Assembly: GCF_022346925.1 (NCBI RefSeq)
Contig: NZ_JAKRNJ010000003.1
Coordinates: 310,001 to 374,000 of the forward strand
DNA from: Microvirga sp. ACRRW
GTDB lineage: Bacteria > Pseudomonadota > Alphaproteobacteria > Rhizobiales > Beijerinckiaceae
Length of the DNA stretch: 64,000 nucleotides
Direction of reading: 5' to 3'
A program made the translations under genes and the position numbers. The notes below the pieces were generated by a model, which was not told the DNA's origin, searched no databases, and worked only from the letters and a program-made list of their open reading frames with translations. This document shows, one piece after another, positions 47,518-56,499 of the stretch (positions within the stretch are counted from its first letter, which is position 1; each line of letters opens with the position of its first letter).

Positions 47518-50085
47518 CTACTCGGCAGCTATAGGAGTTAGCGCAGATGAGCCGGTACGGCCATTGGAAGGAAATTCCTGCCGGTCACTGGGGAAGATGC
47601 AGGTGACAATGGTGCCCTCGCCCGGCATGGAATTGAGCTCGATGCGCCCACCGTGAAGCTCCACGAAGGAGCGGACGATGGACAGGCCCAGTCCCACGCC
47701 CCGGTGGCGGGTGCCGAGTGTATGGCTCTCGAAACGCTCGAAGATGCGCGCCTTGATCTCCGGCGGAATGCCGCGTCCCTGGTCCTTCACGTCAAAGATC
47801 ACCTCGCCGCCGCGCTTGCGCGCCGCCACCGTGATGGTCTGGCCGGGCGAGGAGAAGCCCACCGCGTTGGAGAGCAGGTTGAACAGGATCTGCCGCACGC
47901 GCTTGCCGTCAGCAACGAAGGTGCCGATGTCGTCCGGCGTGTCGATGACGAGATGGAGCGAGGATTCCGCGAGCCTGTCCTCCAGCCCGCGCATGGCGGC
48001 TTCGATGGTGGAGCGGATATCCACGATCTCCGGCATCAGCTCCAGCGAGCCGGTATCGATGGAGGCGAGATCCAGAATGTCGTTGAGGATCGCGAGCAGC
48101 GCCGCCGAGGAGCGCATGATGTGATCCGCATAATCGCGCTGGCGCGGATTGAGCGCGCCCACCGTCTCGTCGCCGAGAAGCTGCGTGAAGCCGATGATGT
48201 TGGTGAGCGGCGAGCGCAGCTCGTAGGACACGTGATGCACGAACTCGTCACGCAGGCGCGAGGCGCGCTCCAGCGCGTCGTTGCGCTCGGTGAGGGCACG
48301 CTCCACGTTCACGCTCGCGGTCACATCGGTGAAGCTGAGAAGCGTCGCGCCATCGGGCAGGGGCTGCGCGGTGCAATCGAGTGCCGAACCGTCGGGACGT
48401 TCGATGCGGCAGGAATGGCCCATGCGCATGTCGGCAAGACCGAGCACGGCGCCGCGAATATCGATCCACGGCTCGTCCTGCGGCGCGAGCAGACGGCATA
48501 TCTTGATGATCGCATCCGCATGCGGATGCTGCTCCAGCACGTCGGCGGGCAGGTTCCACATGTCGGCGAAGGCGCGGTTGTGCAGCTTGAGGCGTCCGTC
48601 CGAGCCGAACACGGCCACGCCTTCTTTCAGCGTGTTGAGCGTCTCGTCCTGCACCTGCGTCAGCGAGTTGACCTGCGAGGCGAGCTCGAAGCGCTCGCTC
48701 ACGTCGTCGAAGAGATAGGTCACGCCGCCTTGCGGATTGGGGTTGATCACCACGCGCAAGGTGCGCCGGTCCGGCAGGTGCCACCAGGTTTCCTGCTGCT
48801 CGACGGAGCGGTAGCCGGTGAGGAAATCCGCCTTCCATGCGCGGAAATCCGCCTGCTCCGGCAATTTGCGCGCGGCGCGCAGACGGTCGAGCACTTCACT
48901 GTCCGTCGGACGCGAGGAGAGGAAGGCAGCATCGAGATTCCAGAGCTGCTGATAGGCGGCATTGCTGAAGATCAGGTTTTGCGCGGCATCGAAGATCGCA
49001 ACCGCGGTCGGCAATTGATCGAGAGTGCGCACATGCGCATCCATCTGGCGCTGCAGATCGGCGCGCACGGCCTCCAGCTCGGATACGTCCACCGCGATGC
49101 CGGCGCTGCCGCCGGATGTGGGACGCTCGATCACATCGAGCACGGCGCGCTGGCCGGCAACCACGGCGGTCACGCGCGCGGCATAGGTTGCGCCATTCCT
49201 GCGCTTGCGGCTCGCATCCTCGCGTGCGCGTTCGCTCAGAAGTTCAACGGAACGTGCAATCGCATCGTCGAGGTTCGGTGCCTCGACGGCGCGCAGATAA
49301 GCTTGGTTCGCCCAAAGAAGCTTGCCGTCGTCATCTCGAATCCAAAGCGGATAGGCGACATCGTCGAGCAGCATGGTCATGGAGCGCAGATCGCTGCGTG
49401 CGGTGGCGAGTTCAGCGCGGGTTTTCAGAAGATCCGCACGGTCGCCGGTGACATCGCGCAGGCGCAAGATCGCGCGGCCGCCGATGGTGCGGCCTTCCAC
49501 GTCGATGAAACGGTTGAACAGCGTTTGAGCAACCTGGCGGAAGGCTTCGCCGCGCTGCTTCAATTGTTCGAGCGAGGCTTCAACAGCGGCGGTATCGCCC
49601 GGCTGCATCCATGTGCCGAAGGCCAGCGCGCGCTGCGCGGGCGCGCCTTCGCCGATGATGGACGGATCGCCCTGGAATCGCGGCTCGCTGTCCCGGCCCT
49701 GCCAGCTCACCAGCAATTGCCGCTCGGAACCCATGAGCAAAGCCGCGAGATCGTCTGAGCCGCGAAGGGCTGCAAGCTCCTTGCGCAAGGCTCGCTCCGC
49801 GCGCCCGGAGCGGCGGCGCTCGATCATCAGCAGGAGAGAGGTGATGGTGGTGAGAGACACAAGCCCCATGAAGAGGCCGAAGGCGGCGGCGCTGTGCAGG
49901 TTGAAGCTGTAGAGATAGTCAAGCACGTCGGAGGTTTGCTTCAGCAGGTCGGTAGGTACGTCGGCAGCGAGCGCCGCCTGGGACGTTCCGGACAGCAGCG
50001 TCAGGCTCAAGGGCACGCGAATGAGGCCTGCGAGGGTGCTGGCCTTGTCCGGGTCGCCGTTCTTGAGCTCGCTTTGCCCGGCCAT
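47518..50085 (-). CDS. divL: DivL-type cell-cycle sensor kinase with tyrosine H-box
   Basis: DivL is an unorthodox sensor kinase that binds DivK~P and controls CckA and thus CtrA. The 855-residue protein has a membrane helix near the start (AAFGLFMGLVSLTTITSLLLM), several PAS-like domains, a dimerisation helix and an ATPase domain (NLLSNAVGF, VKDQGRGIPPEI, GVGLGLSIVRSFVELHGG). The residue aligned with the phospho-acceptor histidine is Tyr621 in VSYELRSPL, the hallmark of DivL. Start is the ATG at 50085 after GGAGGA; a longer frame to 50232 is rejected. It heads the tsaE-amgK, murU, addB, addA run with an eight-base gap. Confidence 0.9.
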   Translation of the reverse strand: MAGQSELKNGDPDKASTLAGLIRVPLSLTLLSGTSQAALAADVPTDLLKQTSDVLDYLYSFNLHSAAAFGLFMGLVSLTTITSLLLMIERRRSGRAERALRKELAALRGSDDLAALLMGSERQLLVSWQGRDSEPRFQGDPSIIGEGAPAQRALAFGTWMQPGDTAAVEASLEQLKQRGEAFRQVAQTLFNRFIDVEGRTIGGRAILRLRDVTGDRADLLKTRAELATARSDLRSMTMLLDDVAYPLWIRDDDGKLLWANQAYLRAVEAPNLDDAIARSVELLSERAREDASRKRRNGATYAARVTAVVAGQRAVLDVIERPTSGGSAGIAVDVSELEAVRADLQRQMDAHVRTLDQLPTAVAIFDAAQNLIFSNAAYQQLWNLDAAFLSSRPTDSEVLDRLRAARKLPEQADFRAWKADFLTGYRSVEQQETWWHLPDRRTLRVVINPNPQGGVTYLFDDVSERFELASQVNSLTQVQDETLNTLKEGVAVFGSDGRLKLHNRAFADMWNLPADVLEQHPHADAIIKICRLLAPQDEPWIDIRGAVLGLADMRMGHSCRIERPDGSALDCTAQPLPDGATLLSFTDVTASVNVERALTERNDALERASRLRDEFVHHVSYELRSPLTNIIGFTQLLGDETVGALNPRQRDYADHIMRSSAALLAILNDILDLASIDTGSLELMPEIVDIRSTIEAAMRGLEDRLAESSLHLVIDTPDDIGTFVADGKRVRQILFNLLSNAVGFSSPGQTITVAARKRGGEVIFDVKDQGRGIPPEIKARIFERFESHTLGTRHRGVGLGLSIVRSFVELHGGRIELNSMPGEGTIVTCIFPSDRQEFPSNGRTGSSALTPIAAE

Positions 50086-50381
50086 GCCGTGCGGTCCTCC
50101 TGGTGTGATCAGGCCAATATGTTCACGCCTCTGGTGCTGTGTCTGCTCAGAGGAGATACCGCCTACGCATGAACGGAACTGCCGGCATGGTTTGTGAAGA
50201 AACCACGGTATTGCCGGTCGAATCGCGCCCACTTTAGACTACCCCTGACTCCGCCAGGAAGAGGGTTAACACCGGCTTAATCTTCCTTTGGAGAAGCTGT
50301 GCGCAATTGGTGGAAACCTATTGCATTTTCGACACATGCATGACGTTGCGGAATGTTCTCGATTCGGGGCCTGAGACCATG
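50086..50381. other. Region upstream of divL
   Basis: About 300 bases between the divL start and the ahcY terminator hold no convincing gene. It should carry the divL promoter. Two AT-richer spots (around 50230-50300) are seen but no clear hexamers or operator were recognised. Confidence 0.4.
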
Positions 50382-50411
50382 AAAAAAGCCCGGCATTGCG
50401 CCGGGCTTTTC
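50382..50411 (-). terminator. Intrinsic terminator of ahcY
   Basis: AAAAGCCCGGC and GCCGGGCTTTT form a stem with a short loop; the minus-strand copy runs into six T residues. It lies about 28 bases after the ahcY stop. Confidence 0.92.
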
Positions 50412-50438
50412 TGAAATCTTCCGCAATGGAAGCGAAGA

Positions 50439-51839
50439 TCAGTAGCGGTAGTGGTCCGGCTTGAAGGGACCCTTCTCCGACACGCCGATATAAGAAGCCT
50501 GATCGGGGCGCAGCTTGGTGAGCTTCACGCCGATCTTCTCCAGGTGCAGCGAGGCGACCTTCTCGTCGAGGTGCTTCGGCAGGGTGTAGACCGTCTTCTC
50601 GTACTTGCCGGCGTTGTTCCAGAGCTCGATCTGGGCGAGCGTCTGGTTGGCGAAGGAAGCCGACATCACGAAGGACGGGTGACCCATGGCGTTGCCGAGG
50701 TTCACGAGGCGGCCTTCCGAGAGCAGGATGATGCGGTGGCCGTCGGGGAAGGTGATCTCGTCCACCTGCGGCTTCACGTTGTCCCACTTCAGGTTCTTGA
50801 GGCCAGCAACCTGGATCTCGTTGTCGAAGTGACCGATGTTGCAGACGATGGCGCGGTCCTTCATCGCACGCATGTGCTCGATGGTGATCACGTCCTTGTT
50901 GCCGGTGGCGGTGACGAAGATGTCGGCGCGGGGAGCAGCGTCCTCCATCGTCGTGACCTCATAGCCTTCCATGGCGGCCTGAAGCGCGCAGATCGGATCG
51001 ACTTCCGACACCAGCACGCGGCAGCCGGCCTGGCGGAGCGAAGCGGCCGAGCCCTTGCCCACGTCGCCGAAGCCCGCGACCATGGCGACCTTGCCGGCCA
51101 TCATCACGTCCGTGCCGCGGCGGATGCCGTCGACGAGCGACTCGCGGCAGCCGTAGAGGTTGTCGAACTTCGACTTCGTGACCGAGTCGTTCACGTTGAT
51201 CGCCGGGAAGAGCAGCTTGCCTTCCTTGGCCATGATGTAGAGGCGGTGGACGCCCGTGGTGGTCTCTTCCGAGACGCCCTTGATGGACTTGGCGAGCTCG
51301 GCGAACCAGCCCTTCGGCTTTTCCTTCAGCAGGCGCTTGATGAGCGCGAAGAGAACTTCCTCTTCCTCGGCGCCCGGCTTCTCGAGGAAGGCCACGTCGC
51401 CCTGCTCGGCGCGCAGGCCGAGGTGGACGAGCATGGTGGCGTCGCCGCCGTCGTCGAGGATCATGTTCGGGACGCCGCCGCCATGCCAGTCGAACAGCTT
51501 CGCGGTGTAGTCCCAGTACTCGGTGAGCGTCTCGCCCTTATAGGCGAAGACCGGGATGCCGGCGGCCGCGATAGCGGCAGCGGCGTGGTCCTGGGTGGAA
51601 TAGATGTTGCAGGAGACCCAGCGGATGTCGGCGCCGAGAGCCTTCAGGGTCTCGATCAGCACCGCGGTCTGGATGGTCATGTGGAGCGAGCCGGCGATGC
51701 GGGCGCCCTTCAGGGGCTGCTTCGGGCCGTATTCCTCGCGAATGGCCATGAGGCCCGGCATCTCGGTCTCGGCGATCGAGATTTCCTTGCGGCCGAAATC
51801 GGCGAGGCCGATGTCCTTAACGATATAATCCTGAGCCAT
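50439..51839 (-). CDS. ahcY: S-adenosylhomocysteine hydrolase
   Basis: AhcY splits S-adenosylhomocysteine to homocysteine and adenosine, removing the product inhibitor of methyltransferases. The 466-residue NAD-dependent enzyme shows [30 protein letters not shown], the NAD loop [10 protein letters not shown], and the C-terminal KPDHYRY that reaches the neighbouring subunit's cofactor. The ATG at 51839 follows GGAGG and gives the standard start; a 53-codon upstream extension is rejected. A palindrome about 76 bases upstream may be an operator. It separates the divL run from the PTS/Chv block. Confidence 0.97.
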   Translation of the reverse strand: MAQDYIVKDIGLADFGRKEISIAETEMPGLMAIREEYGPKQPLKGARIAGSLHMTIQTAVLIETLKALGADIRWVSCNIYSTQDHAAAAIAAAGIPVFAYKGETLTEYWDYTAKLFDWHGGGVPNMILDDGGDATMLVHLGLRAEQGDVAFLEKPGAEEEEVLFALIKRLLKEKPKGWFAELAKSIKGVSEETTTGVHRLYIMAKEGKLLFPAINVNDSVTKSKFDNLYGCRESLVDGIRRGTDVMMAGKVAMVAGFGDVGKGSAASLRQAGCRVLVSEVDPICALQAAMEGYEVTTMEDAAPRADIFVTATGNKDVITIEHMRAMKDRAIVCNIGHFDNEIQVAGLKNLKWDNVKPQVDEITFPDGHRIILLSEGRLVNLGNAMGHPSFVMSASFANQTLAQIELWNNAGKYEKTVYTLPKHLDEKVASLHLEKIGVKLTKLRPDQASYIGVSEKGPFKPDHYRY

Positions 51840-51914
51840 GCTGGCCTCCGTCTTTACCCTTGGGGATTGAATTGGCGCTGTCTCTACCAGAGAGCGGCGC
51901 GAGAGGCAATCAAG

Positions 51915-51934
51915 ATATAAAGATGTCTTTATAT
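51915..51934. promoter_or_regulatory. Near-perfect palindromic operator candidate upstream of ahcY
   Basis: ATATAAAGATGTCTTTATAT is a 20-base palindrome with one mismatched pair in its centre, 76 bases before the ahcY start. Its AT-rich inverted arms resemble ArsR-family operators. SAH/SAM-responsive ArsR-type regulators are reported to control methionine-cycle genes in proteobacteria, so such a regulator is a reasonable but untested candidate. Confidence 0.5.
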
Positions 51935-51965
51935 GTTTTTCGGAGGAGCGACGGATCGGTTCTTC

Positions 51966-52056
51966 CCCGTCATGGTCGGGACAAGCCCGGCCATCCACGC
52001 CCTAAGGAAGCGCAAAGGCGTAAGGGCGTGGATCCCCGGAACAAGTCCGGGGATGA
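51966..52056. repeat. Palindromic element upstream of ahcY, third type
   Basis: Begins CCCGTCATGGTCGGGACAAGC and ends GGAACAAGTCCGGGGATGA. The inner arms CATCCACGCCCT and AGGGCGTGGATCC are complementary, as are the outer GTCGGGACAAGCCC-type arms in part. It separates the HPr gene from the ahcY upstream region. Confidence 0.6.
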
Positions 52057-52087
52057 TAGAGGGGTAAGGCGCTGAAGCGAAAAAACC

Positions 52088-52408
52088 TTACTCGTCCTCG
52101 CCGAACCGGTTGGCGAGCAGGTCGTCGATGGCCTGGAGGCAATCCTGGGCATCCGGGCCCTTGGCGGTAACGGTGATGCTGGTGCCCTGGGCCGCGGCTA
52201 GCGTCAGCAGACCCATGATCGAGCGGCCGCCCACGGTCTCGCCGCATCGGGTCACGGTGACATCGGAATTGAAGCGTTCGACCGTCTGCACGAACTTGGC
52301 CGAGGCGCGGGCATGAAGGCCGCGCTTGTTGATGATGGGAAGCTCCCTGGCCTCAGCCCCCTCGGGAATAGGAGCGGGGGGACAATCCTGGTCGAGGGAC
52401 CGATCCAT
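52088..52408 (-). CDS. ptsH: HPr phosphocarrier protein with N-terminal extension
   Basis: HPr carries phosphate from enzyme I to EIIA proteins and is a target of HPr kinase. The domain is recognised by NKRGLHARASAKFV, where His32 is the phospho-histidine, and GGRSIMGLLTLAA, with Ser63 as the regulatory site. The 106-residue chain has about 22 extra residues before the domain (PPAPIPEGAEARE), longer than the usual 85-90-residue HPr. It lies five bases after the mannose-type EIIA and in the same run as hprK. No sugar EIIB/EIIC permease is present nearby, so a regulatory PTS is likely. Confidence 0.93.
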   Translation of the reverse strand: MDRSLDQDCPPAPIPEGAEARELPIINKRGLHARASAKFVQTVERFNSDVTVTRCGETVGGRSIMGLLTLAAAQGTSITVTAKGPDAQDCLQAIDDLLANRFGEDE

Positions 52409-52413
52409 GGTTC

Positions 52414-52815
52414 TTATTTTCCAGACAGGACGCGCGAGGCGATGTTGATATATTTCCGCCCGGCTTCCTGGGCGTGCGAGACCGCGTCGCCCAAGGCCTC
52501 CTCGTCGCGGACGGAAGCCAGCTTGATGAGCATGGGGAGGTTGATGCCGGCGACCACCTCGACGGAGCCGCCGTTCATGCAGGAAAGCGCCAGATTCGAG
52601 GGCGTACCCCCGAACATATCGGTCAAAACCACGACGCCGTGGCCCGAATTGACCCGGCACACGGCGGCCATGATGTCCTTACGCCGTGTTTCCATGTCGT
52701 CGTCAGGGCCGATCGTGATCGTCTCGAGCTGCTCTTGAGGGCCCACGACATGCTCCAGCGCGGCTTTGAATTCCGTCGCGAGCTGCCCGTGGGTGACGAG
52801 CACCATTCCAATCAT
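52414..52815 (-). CDS. Mannose-family PTS EIIA component
   Basis: The 133-residue protein has the EIIA-Man fold: MIGMVLVTHGQLA with the phospho-acceptor His9, DMFGGTPSNLAL and the C-terminal RKYINIASRVL. Rhizobiales carry such a lone EIIA (often called ManX or EIIA-Man) next to HPr and HprK, where it is thought to relay phosphate or signal nitrogen and carbon state rather than import sugar. The region is hprK-EIIA-HPr on one strand. The ATG at 52815 gives a normal start. Confidence 0.92.
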   Translation of the reverse strand: MIGMVLVTHGQLATEFKAALEHVVGPQEQLETITIGPDDDMETRRKDIMAAVCRVNSGHGVVVLTDMFGGTPSNLALSCMNGGSVEVVAGINLPMLIKLASVRDEEALGDAVSHAQEAGRKYINIASRVLSGK

Positions 52816-52903
52816 AATGTTCCAGGTCCGAACGCTCCGAGAGCGGAGCCGCTATTTTGTGCACCGCGAAGCCTAGCGCAAGTGCGTTGAGAGGAAAAGT
52901 TCA

Positions 52904-53371
52904 TCACAGTGTCACGACCGTGTCGCAAACACCACTCAGGCGGCCCAGCGCGATGCTTGCAAAACTTGCCCCCGCACGCATGCGGATGCGAGGGACCATG
53001 ACGCCGCATAGAACAATGTTGCCGTCTTCGGGTTCCGGTAGGCGAGGCGGATCTTCGCTCAGGTCGATCACGAGGCGGATGACGGCGGATTCTTCGTAAG
53101 GTTGACGGACGATGCCTAAGCCATGGATCTCGAGATGCCCGGCCAGGGGCTCGACCGGGCTTCCCAGAAGGCGTCCGTGCTCAGCCCTGAGGCAGGTTCT
53201 GTCGTCGCTGACGAGGCAGCCGAACCGGCCCGCCTGGATCGTGTGGAGCACCATCTCGCGGGCGAGCGTCGACTTGCCGGAGCCCGCGCGTCCCCGGATC
53301 AGGACGCCTGCCTCGCCGATAACGACGCAGGAGGCATGGCAGGAAGCTTGGATGGTCTCCGGCTTGCTCAA
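52904..53371 (-). CDS. hprK: Short HPr kinase/phosphorylase
   Basis: HprK phosphorylates HPr on serine (Ser63 here). The 155-residue alphaproteobacterial form lacks the N-terminal domain of Firmicutes HprK (about 310 residues) and keeps only the catalytic domain: Walker A GRAGSGKST at 27-35, SDDRTCLRAEHGRLLGSP and the signature LEIHGLGIV. Its start overlaps the stop of chvG by four bases, so envelope signalling and HPr phosphorylation are translationally linked. EIIA and HPr follow on the same strand. Confidence 0.93.
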   Translation of the reverse strand: MSKPETIQASCHASCVVIGEAGVLIRGRAGSGKSTLAREMVLHTIQAGRFGCLVSDDRTCLRAEHGRLLGSPVEPLAGHLEIHGLGIVRQPYEESAVIRLVIDLSEDPPRLPEPEDGNIVLCGVMVPRIRMRAGASFASIALGRLSGVCDTVVTL

Positions 53372-55209
53372 GGGGTTTTCGCTCCCTGAGCTTTTTTCGC
53401 CTGTTCCTTCCTGCCCTTCGGGCTCTCCGCCGTGGGCAGGCGGATGATGAAGCGGGCGCCCAGGCGCGTCGGCTCGCCGTCTTCATCCGGCGGGCCGGGA
53501 CGATTCTCGGCGCGGATCGTGCCGCGATGGGCCTCGATGATCTGGCGGGAGATGGAGAGCCCGAGGCCAGAGTTCTGGCCGAAGCCCTGCTCTGGCCGGT
53601 CTGTGTAGAAGCGCTCGAAGATGCGGTCGAGGGCGTCGGGCTCGATGCCGGGGCCGCTGTCCTCCACCAGGATCTCCACATCCGCTTTACGCCGCCGCAG
53701 CGTCACGCGAACGGCAGCATCGGGCGGCGAGAAGGAGCGGGCATTGTCGATGAGATTGTTGAACACCTGACCCAAGCGGCTGTCGTGCCCGAGCACGAGG
53801 AAGGCATCGCGGCCGCGCGCGTGTTTCTCAAGGTTGAGTTCGATATGCGGATCGTGCTCCTGCCGGCGCTCGTTGGCGACCGACACTACGGCTTCGAGCA
53901 GACGCGCCATGTCCACCGGTTCCGCATCGGCGCGGGCCAATTCCGCATCGAGACGCGAGGCGTCGGAGATGTCGCTGATGAGACGGTCGAGACGCCTCAC
54001 GTCGTGCTGAATGATAGACATGAGCCGGGCGCGGGAATCGTCGCTGCGGGCCAGCGGCATCGTTTCCACGGCGCTGCGCAGGGAGGTGAGCGGGTTCTTC
54101 AACTCGTGCGCCACATCCGCCGCGAAACTCTCGATGGCGTCGATGCGGTTGTAGAGCGCCTTCGTCATGTCGCGCAGCGCGCCCGAGAGGTGGCCGATCT
54201 CATCGGAGCGGTTGGTGAAGTCCGGAATTTCCTGGCGTGATTTCGTGCCCCAGCGAACACGCTCCGCCGCTTCCGCGAGACGGCGCACGGGACCGGCGAT
54301 TGCGCCTGCCAGAAACAGCGACAGCACGATCATCACGAGGGCGGCGATGAGGAAGACCTGCAGCAATGCGAAGCGTTCCGAGGCGATGATGGCGTCGATG
54401 TCGCCTTCCTGCGTCGAGAGCAGCAACACGCCCTGCACCGTGCGGAACCGCTGGATCGGCACCGCCACGGACACGATGGTCTCGCCGCGCGTGTTCACGC
54501 GCACCACGCTCGATTGCTGGCCTGAGAAGGCCTGCTGAACTTCCGTGAGGGATCTGCCGTTGGCGGGGCCCGCCTCTTCGAGCACGGGACGCTTCGTGCG
54601 CCTGAACATCTTGCGCACACTGTTCCAAATACGCTCGATGAAGCTTGCGGTGTCTTCCACGTTGGCGACCGGCGGAAGGTCCATGCGCAGGATATCGCCG
54701 CGGGAATAGAAGCTGCGGGAATCGAGCAGAAGCAGACCGTCGCGGTCGAAGATGCGCGCGCGGGTCTGGGTCGGCGTCACGAGGCGGCGCAGCAGAGGCG
54801 CGACGCGCTCCGGATTGATGGAGAATTCGAGCGACGAGAGACTCTCGTCGTTGAGGCGCTCGGTCTCGCCCGCCTGCATCTGCAGGAGCTGGTCCGGATC
54901 GAGGGTGATGGTGTTGGTCTCCACCGTCGCGGAGCTGGCGATGGCGCCGGCAATGATCTCGCCCTGCGTCAGCAGACTCTGCACCCGCGCCTCGATGAGG
55001 CCTTCGCGGAACTGGTTGAGATAGAGAAAGCCGACGAGCAGGGCCATGAGGCCCGCCAGGTTGAGCATGACGATCCGGCGCGTCAGGCTCGACGAGGCAC
55101 GCTGGGACAGCATGCGGCCGAAGTTCTTCAGCCGGGCCAGGAAACCGCGAGGCTCGGGCGGATCGTCGGTTGCCTCGGCGTGGATGAAATCAGCCTTCAT
55201 GCCGCTCAT
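53368..55209 (-). CDS. chvG: ChvG/ExoS sensor histidine kinase
   Basis: ChvG senses acidic pH or envelope stress with ChvI and is central in rhizobial symbiosis and Agrobacterium/Brucella virulence. The 613-residue protein has an N-terminal cytoplasmic part, a first helix (IVMLNLAGLMALLVGFLYL), a periplasmic domain of about 200 residues, a second helix (LLQVFLIAALVMIVLSLFLAG), HAMP, the H-box DVAHELKNPLTSL with His368, and ATPase boxes NLIDNARSF, EDSGPGIEPD and NSGLGLSISRQI. It lies between chvI and hprK and overlaps hprK. Some lineages need the repressor ExoR; none is seen here. Confidence 0.95.
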   Translation of the reverse strand: MSGMKADFIHAEATDDPPEPRGFLARLKNFGRMLSQRASSSLTRRIVMLNLAGLMALLVGFLYLNQFREGLIEARVQSLLTQGEIIAGAIASSATVETNTITLDPDQLLQMQAGETERLNDESLSSLEFSINPERVAPLLRRLVTPTQTRARIFDRDGLLLLDSRSFYSRGDILRMDLPPVANVEDTASFIERIWNSVRKMFRRTKRPVLEEAGPANGRSLTEVQQAFSGQQSSVVRVNTRGETIVSVAVPIQRFRTVQGVLLLSTQEGDIDAIIASERFALLQVFLIAALVMIVLSLFLAGAIAGPVRRLAEAAERVRWGTKSRQEIPDFTNRSDEIGHLSGALRDMTKALYNRIDAIESFAADVAHELKNPLTSLRSAVETMPLARSDDSRARLMSIIQHDVRRLDRLISDISDASRLDAELARADAEPVDMARLLEAVVSVANERRQEHDPHIELNLEKHARGRDAFLVLGHDSRLGQVFNNLIDNARSFSPPDAAVRVTLRRRKADVEILVEDSGPGIEPDALDRIFERFYTDRPEQGFGQNSGLGLSISRQIIEAHRGTIRAENRPGPPDEDGEPTRLGARFIIRLPTAESPKGRKEQAKKAQGAKTP

Positions 55210-55291
55210 TCAGGCACGATCCGAAAGATGCTTCCGGAGCGTGACCGTCTTTCCTGGTTGTCCTTTGCCTTCGACAGGCAGTCTCACGGCA

Positions 55292-55990
55292 TCAGGCTTC
55301 CTTGAAGCGATAGCCGACGCCGTAAAGGGTCTCGATCATTTCGAAACTCTGGTCAACGGATTTGAACTTCTTGCGCAGGCGCTTGATGTGGCTGTCGATG
55401 GTGCGGTCGTCCACATAGACCTGGTCGTCATAGGCCGCATCCATGAGGGCGTTGCGGCTCTTCACCACGCCGGGACGGGTGGCGAGCGCCTGCAGGATCA
55501 GGAACTCGGTGACGGTGAGCGTGACCGGCTCGCCCTTCCAGGTGCAGGCGTGGCGCTCCGGGTCCATCTTGAGCTGGCCGCGCTCCAGGGCCTTCGGATC
55601 GGCTTCCTTGGGGGCGCTCTGGTCCTTGGGCGCGAAGCGGCGCAAAACCGCCTTCACGCGCTCGACCAGCAGGCGCTGGGAGAAGGGTTTCCGGATGAAG
55701 TCGTCCGCACCCATCTTGAGGCCGAACAGCTCGTCGATCTCCTCATCCTTGGAGGTCAGAAAGATCACGGGCAGGTCGGATTTCTGGCGAAGCCGGCGCA
55801 GAAGCTCCATGCCGTCCATGCGGGGCATCTTGATGTCGAAGATGGCAAGATCCGGCGGCGCATGCTTCAGGCCGTCGAGGGCAGAGGCCCCGTCGGTATA
55901 GGTCTGGATGCGGTAGCCCTCCGCCTCGAGAGCGATCGAGACGGAAGTCAGGATATTGCGATCGTCATCGACAAGGGCGATCGTGGGCAT
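55292..55990 (-). CDS. chvI: ChvI response regulator
   Basis: ChvI is the OmpR/PhoB-type regulator paired with ChvG. The 232-residue protein has a receiver with acidic D8-D10, phospho-acceptor Asp52 ([13 protein letters not shown]), Thr78-like FLTSKDEE and Lys in DFIRKPF, then a winged-helix DNA-binding domain with [19 protein letters not shown] and [14 protein letters not shown]. The ATG at 55990 follows GGAAGAG; a longer frame upstream reads into the promoter region. It is divergent from pckA, 509 bases away. Confidence 0.96.
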   Translation of the reverse strand: MPTIALVDDDRNILTSVSIALEAEGYRIQTYTDGASALDGLKHAPPDLAIFDIKMPRMDGMELLRRLRQKSDLPVIFLTSKDEEIDELFGLKMGADDFIRKPFSQRLLVERVKAVLRRFAPKDQSAPKEADPKALERGQLKMDPERHACTWKGEPVTLTVTEFLILQALATRPGVVKSRNALMDAAYDDQVYVDDRTIDSHIKRLRKKFKSVDQSFEMIETLYGVGYRFKEA

Positions 55991-56499
55991 GAACTCTTCC
56001 CTGGCTGACACGGACGAGGCCCGCGTGACATGTCGTTCGATAACGCAATCGGCCTCAAATCGTGCCCAACTGCGCCTTACTGATGGCATAAATATGGTTG
56101 CCCCCAGCCCATCTCCAGGGCGGGGCCTCCCGATAGTGGTGTCTAAGAGGTGTAGGTTCAACCGGGGATGAACGGATTGAGAACCGTTTTATGCCGCATT
56201 CGGGGTCATCCGCCCGGAACCTGAAAGCATTGCGCGGGAACGTTACAATCCGTCAATCCTCCCAAAGAATTGCGGCAAATGCGGGAAATCGGCCCCAACC
56301 GGCGCGTTTAGACCTAGCGTCGCAAAAAATAGAATGCCATGGAATGCCTCGGTTGACGGCAAGGGCCGCTGACCTAAACATGCTTAGTTCGGGCGGTTTC
56401 GCGGGACTATGACCGCCGCCGCCTGAAGGTAATCACATAAGGCCATCGGAGAGCGGCGCATCCGGCCGCTCGGCGATCGGCGACCAGGAGAAGTCTTCC
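55991..56499. promoter_or_regulatory. Divergent regulatory region of chvI and pckA
   Basis: Five hundred and nine bases without a convincing gene separate two oppositely transcribed genes. TTGACG at 56353-56358, a 16-base gap and TAAACA at 56375-56380 form a possible promoter for pckA. No riboswitch was recognised. In rhizobia ChvI regulates metabolism, so a site for it here is possible but not shown. Confidence 0.4.

Noticed and set aside
43391-49758. Long plus-strand frames opposite addB and divL
   Set aside because: These arise because codon bias in GC-rich genes leaves the complementary frame open. Their translations are low-complexity and match no family.
51840-51965. Possible SAH riboswitch upstream of ahcY
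   Set aside because: Such riboswitches occur before ahcY in some proteobacteria, but I could not find their conserved core here. The symmetric DNA palindrome is a better explanation for regulation.
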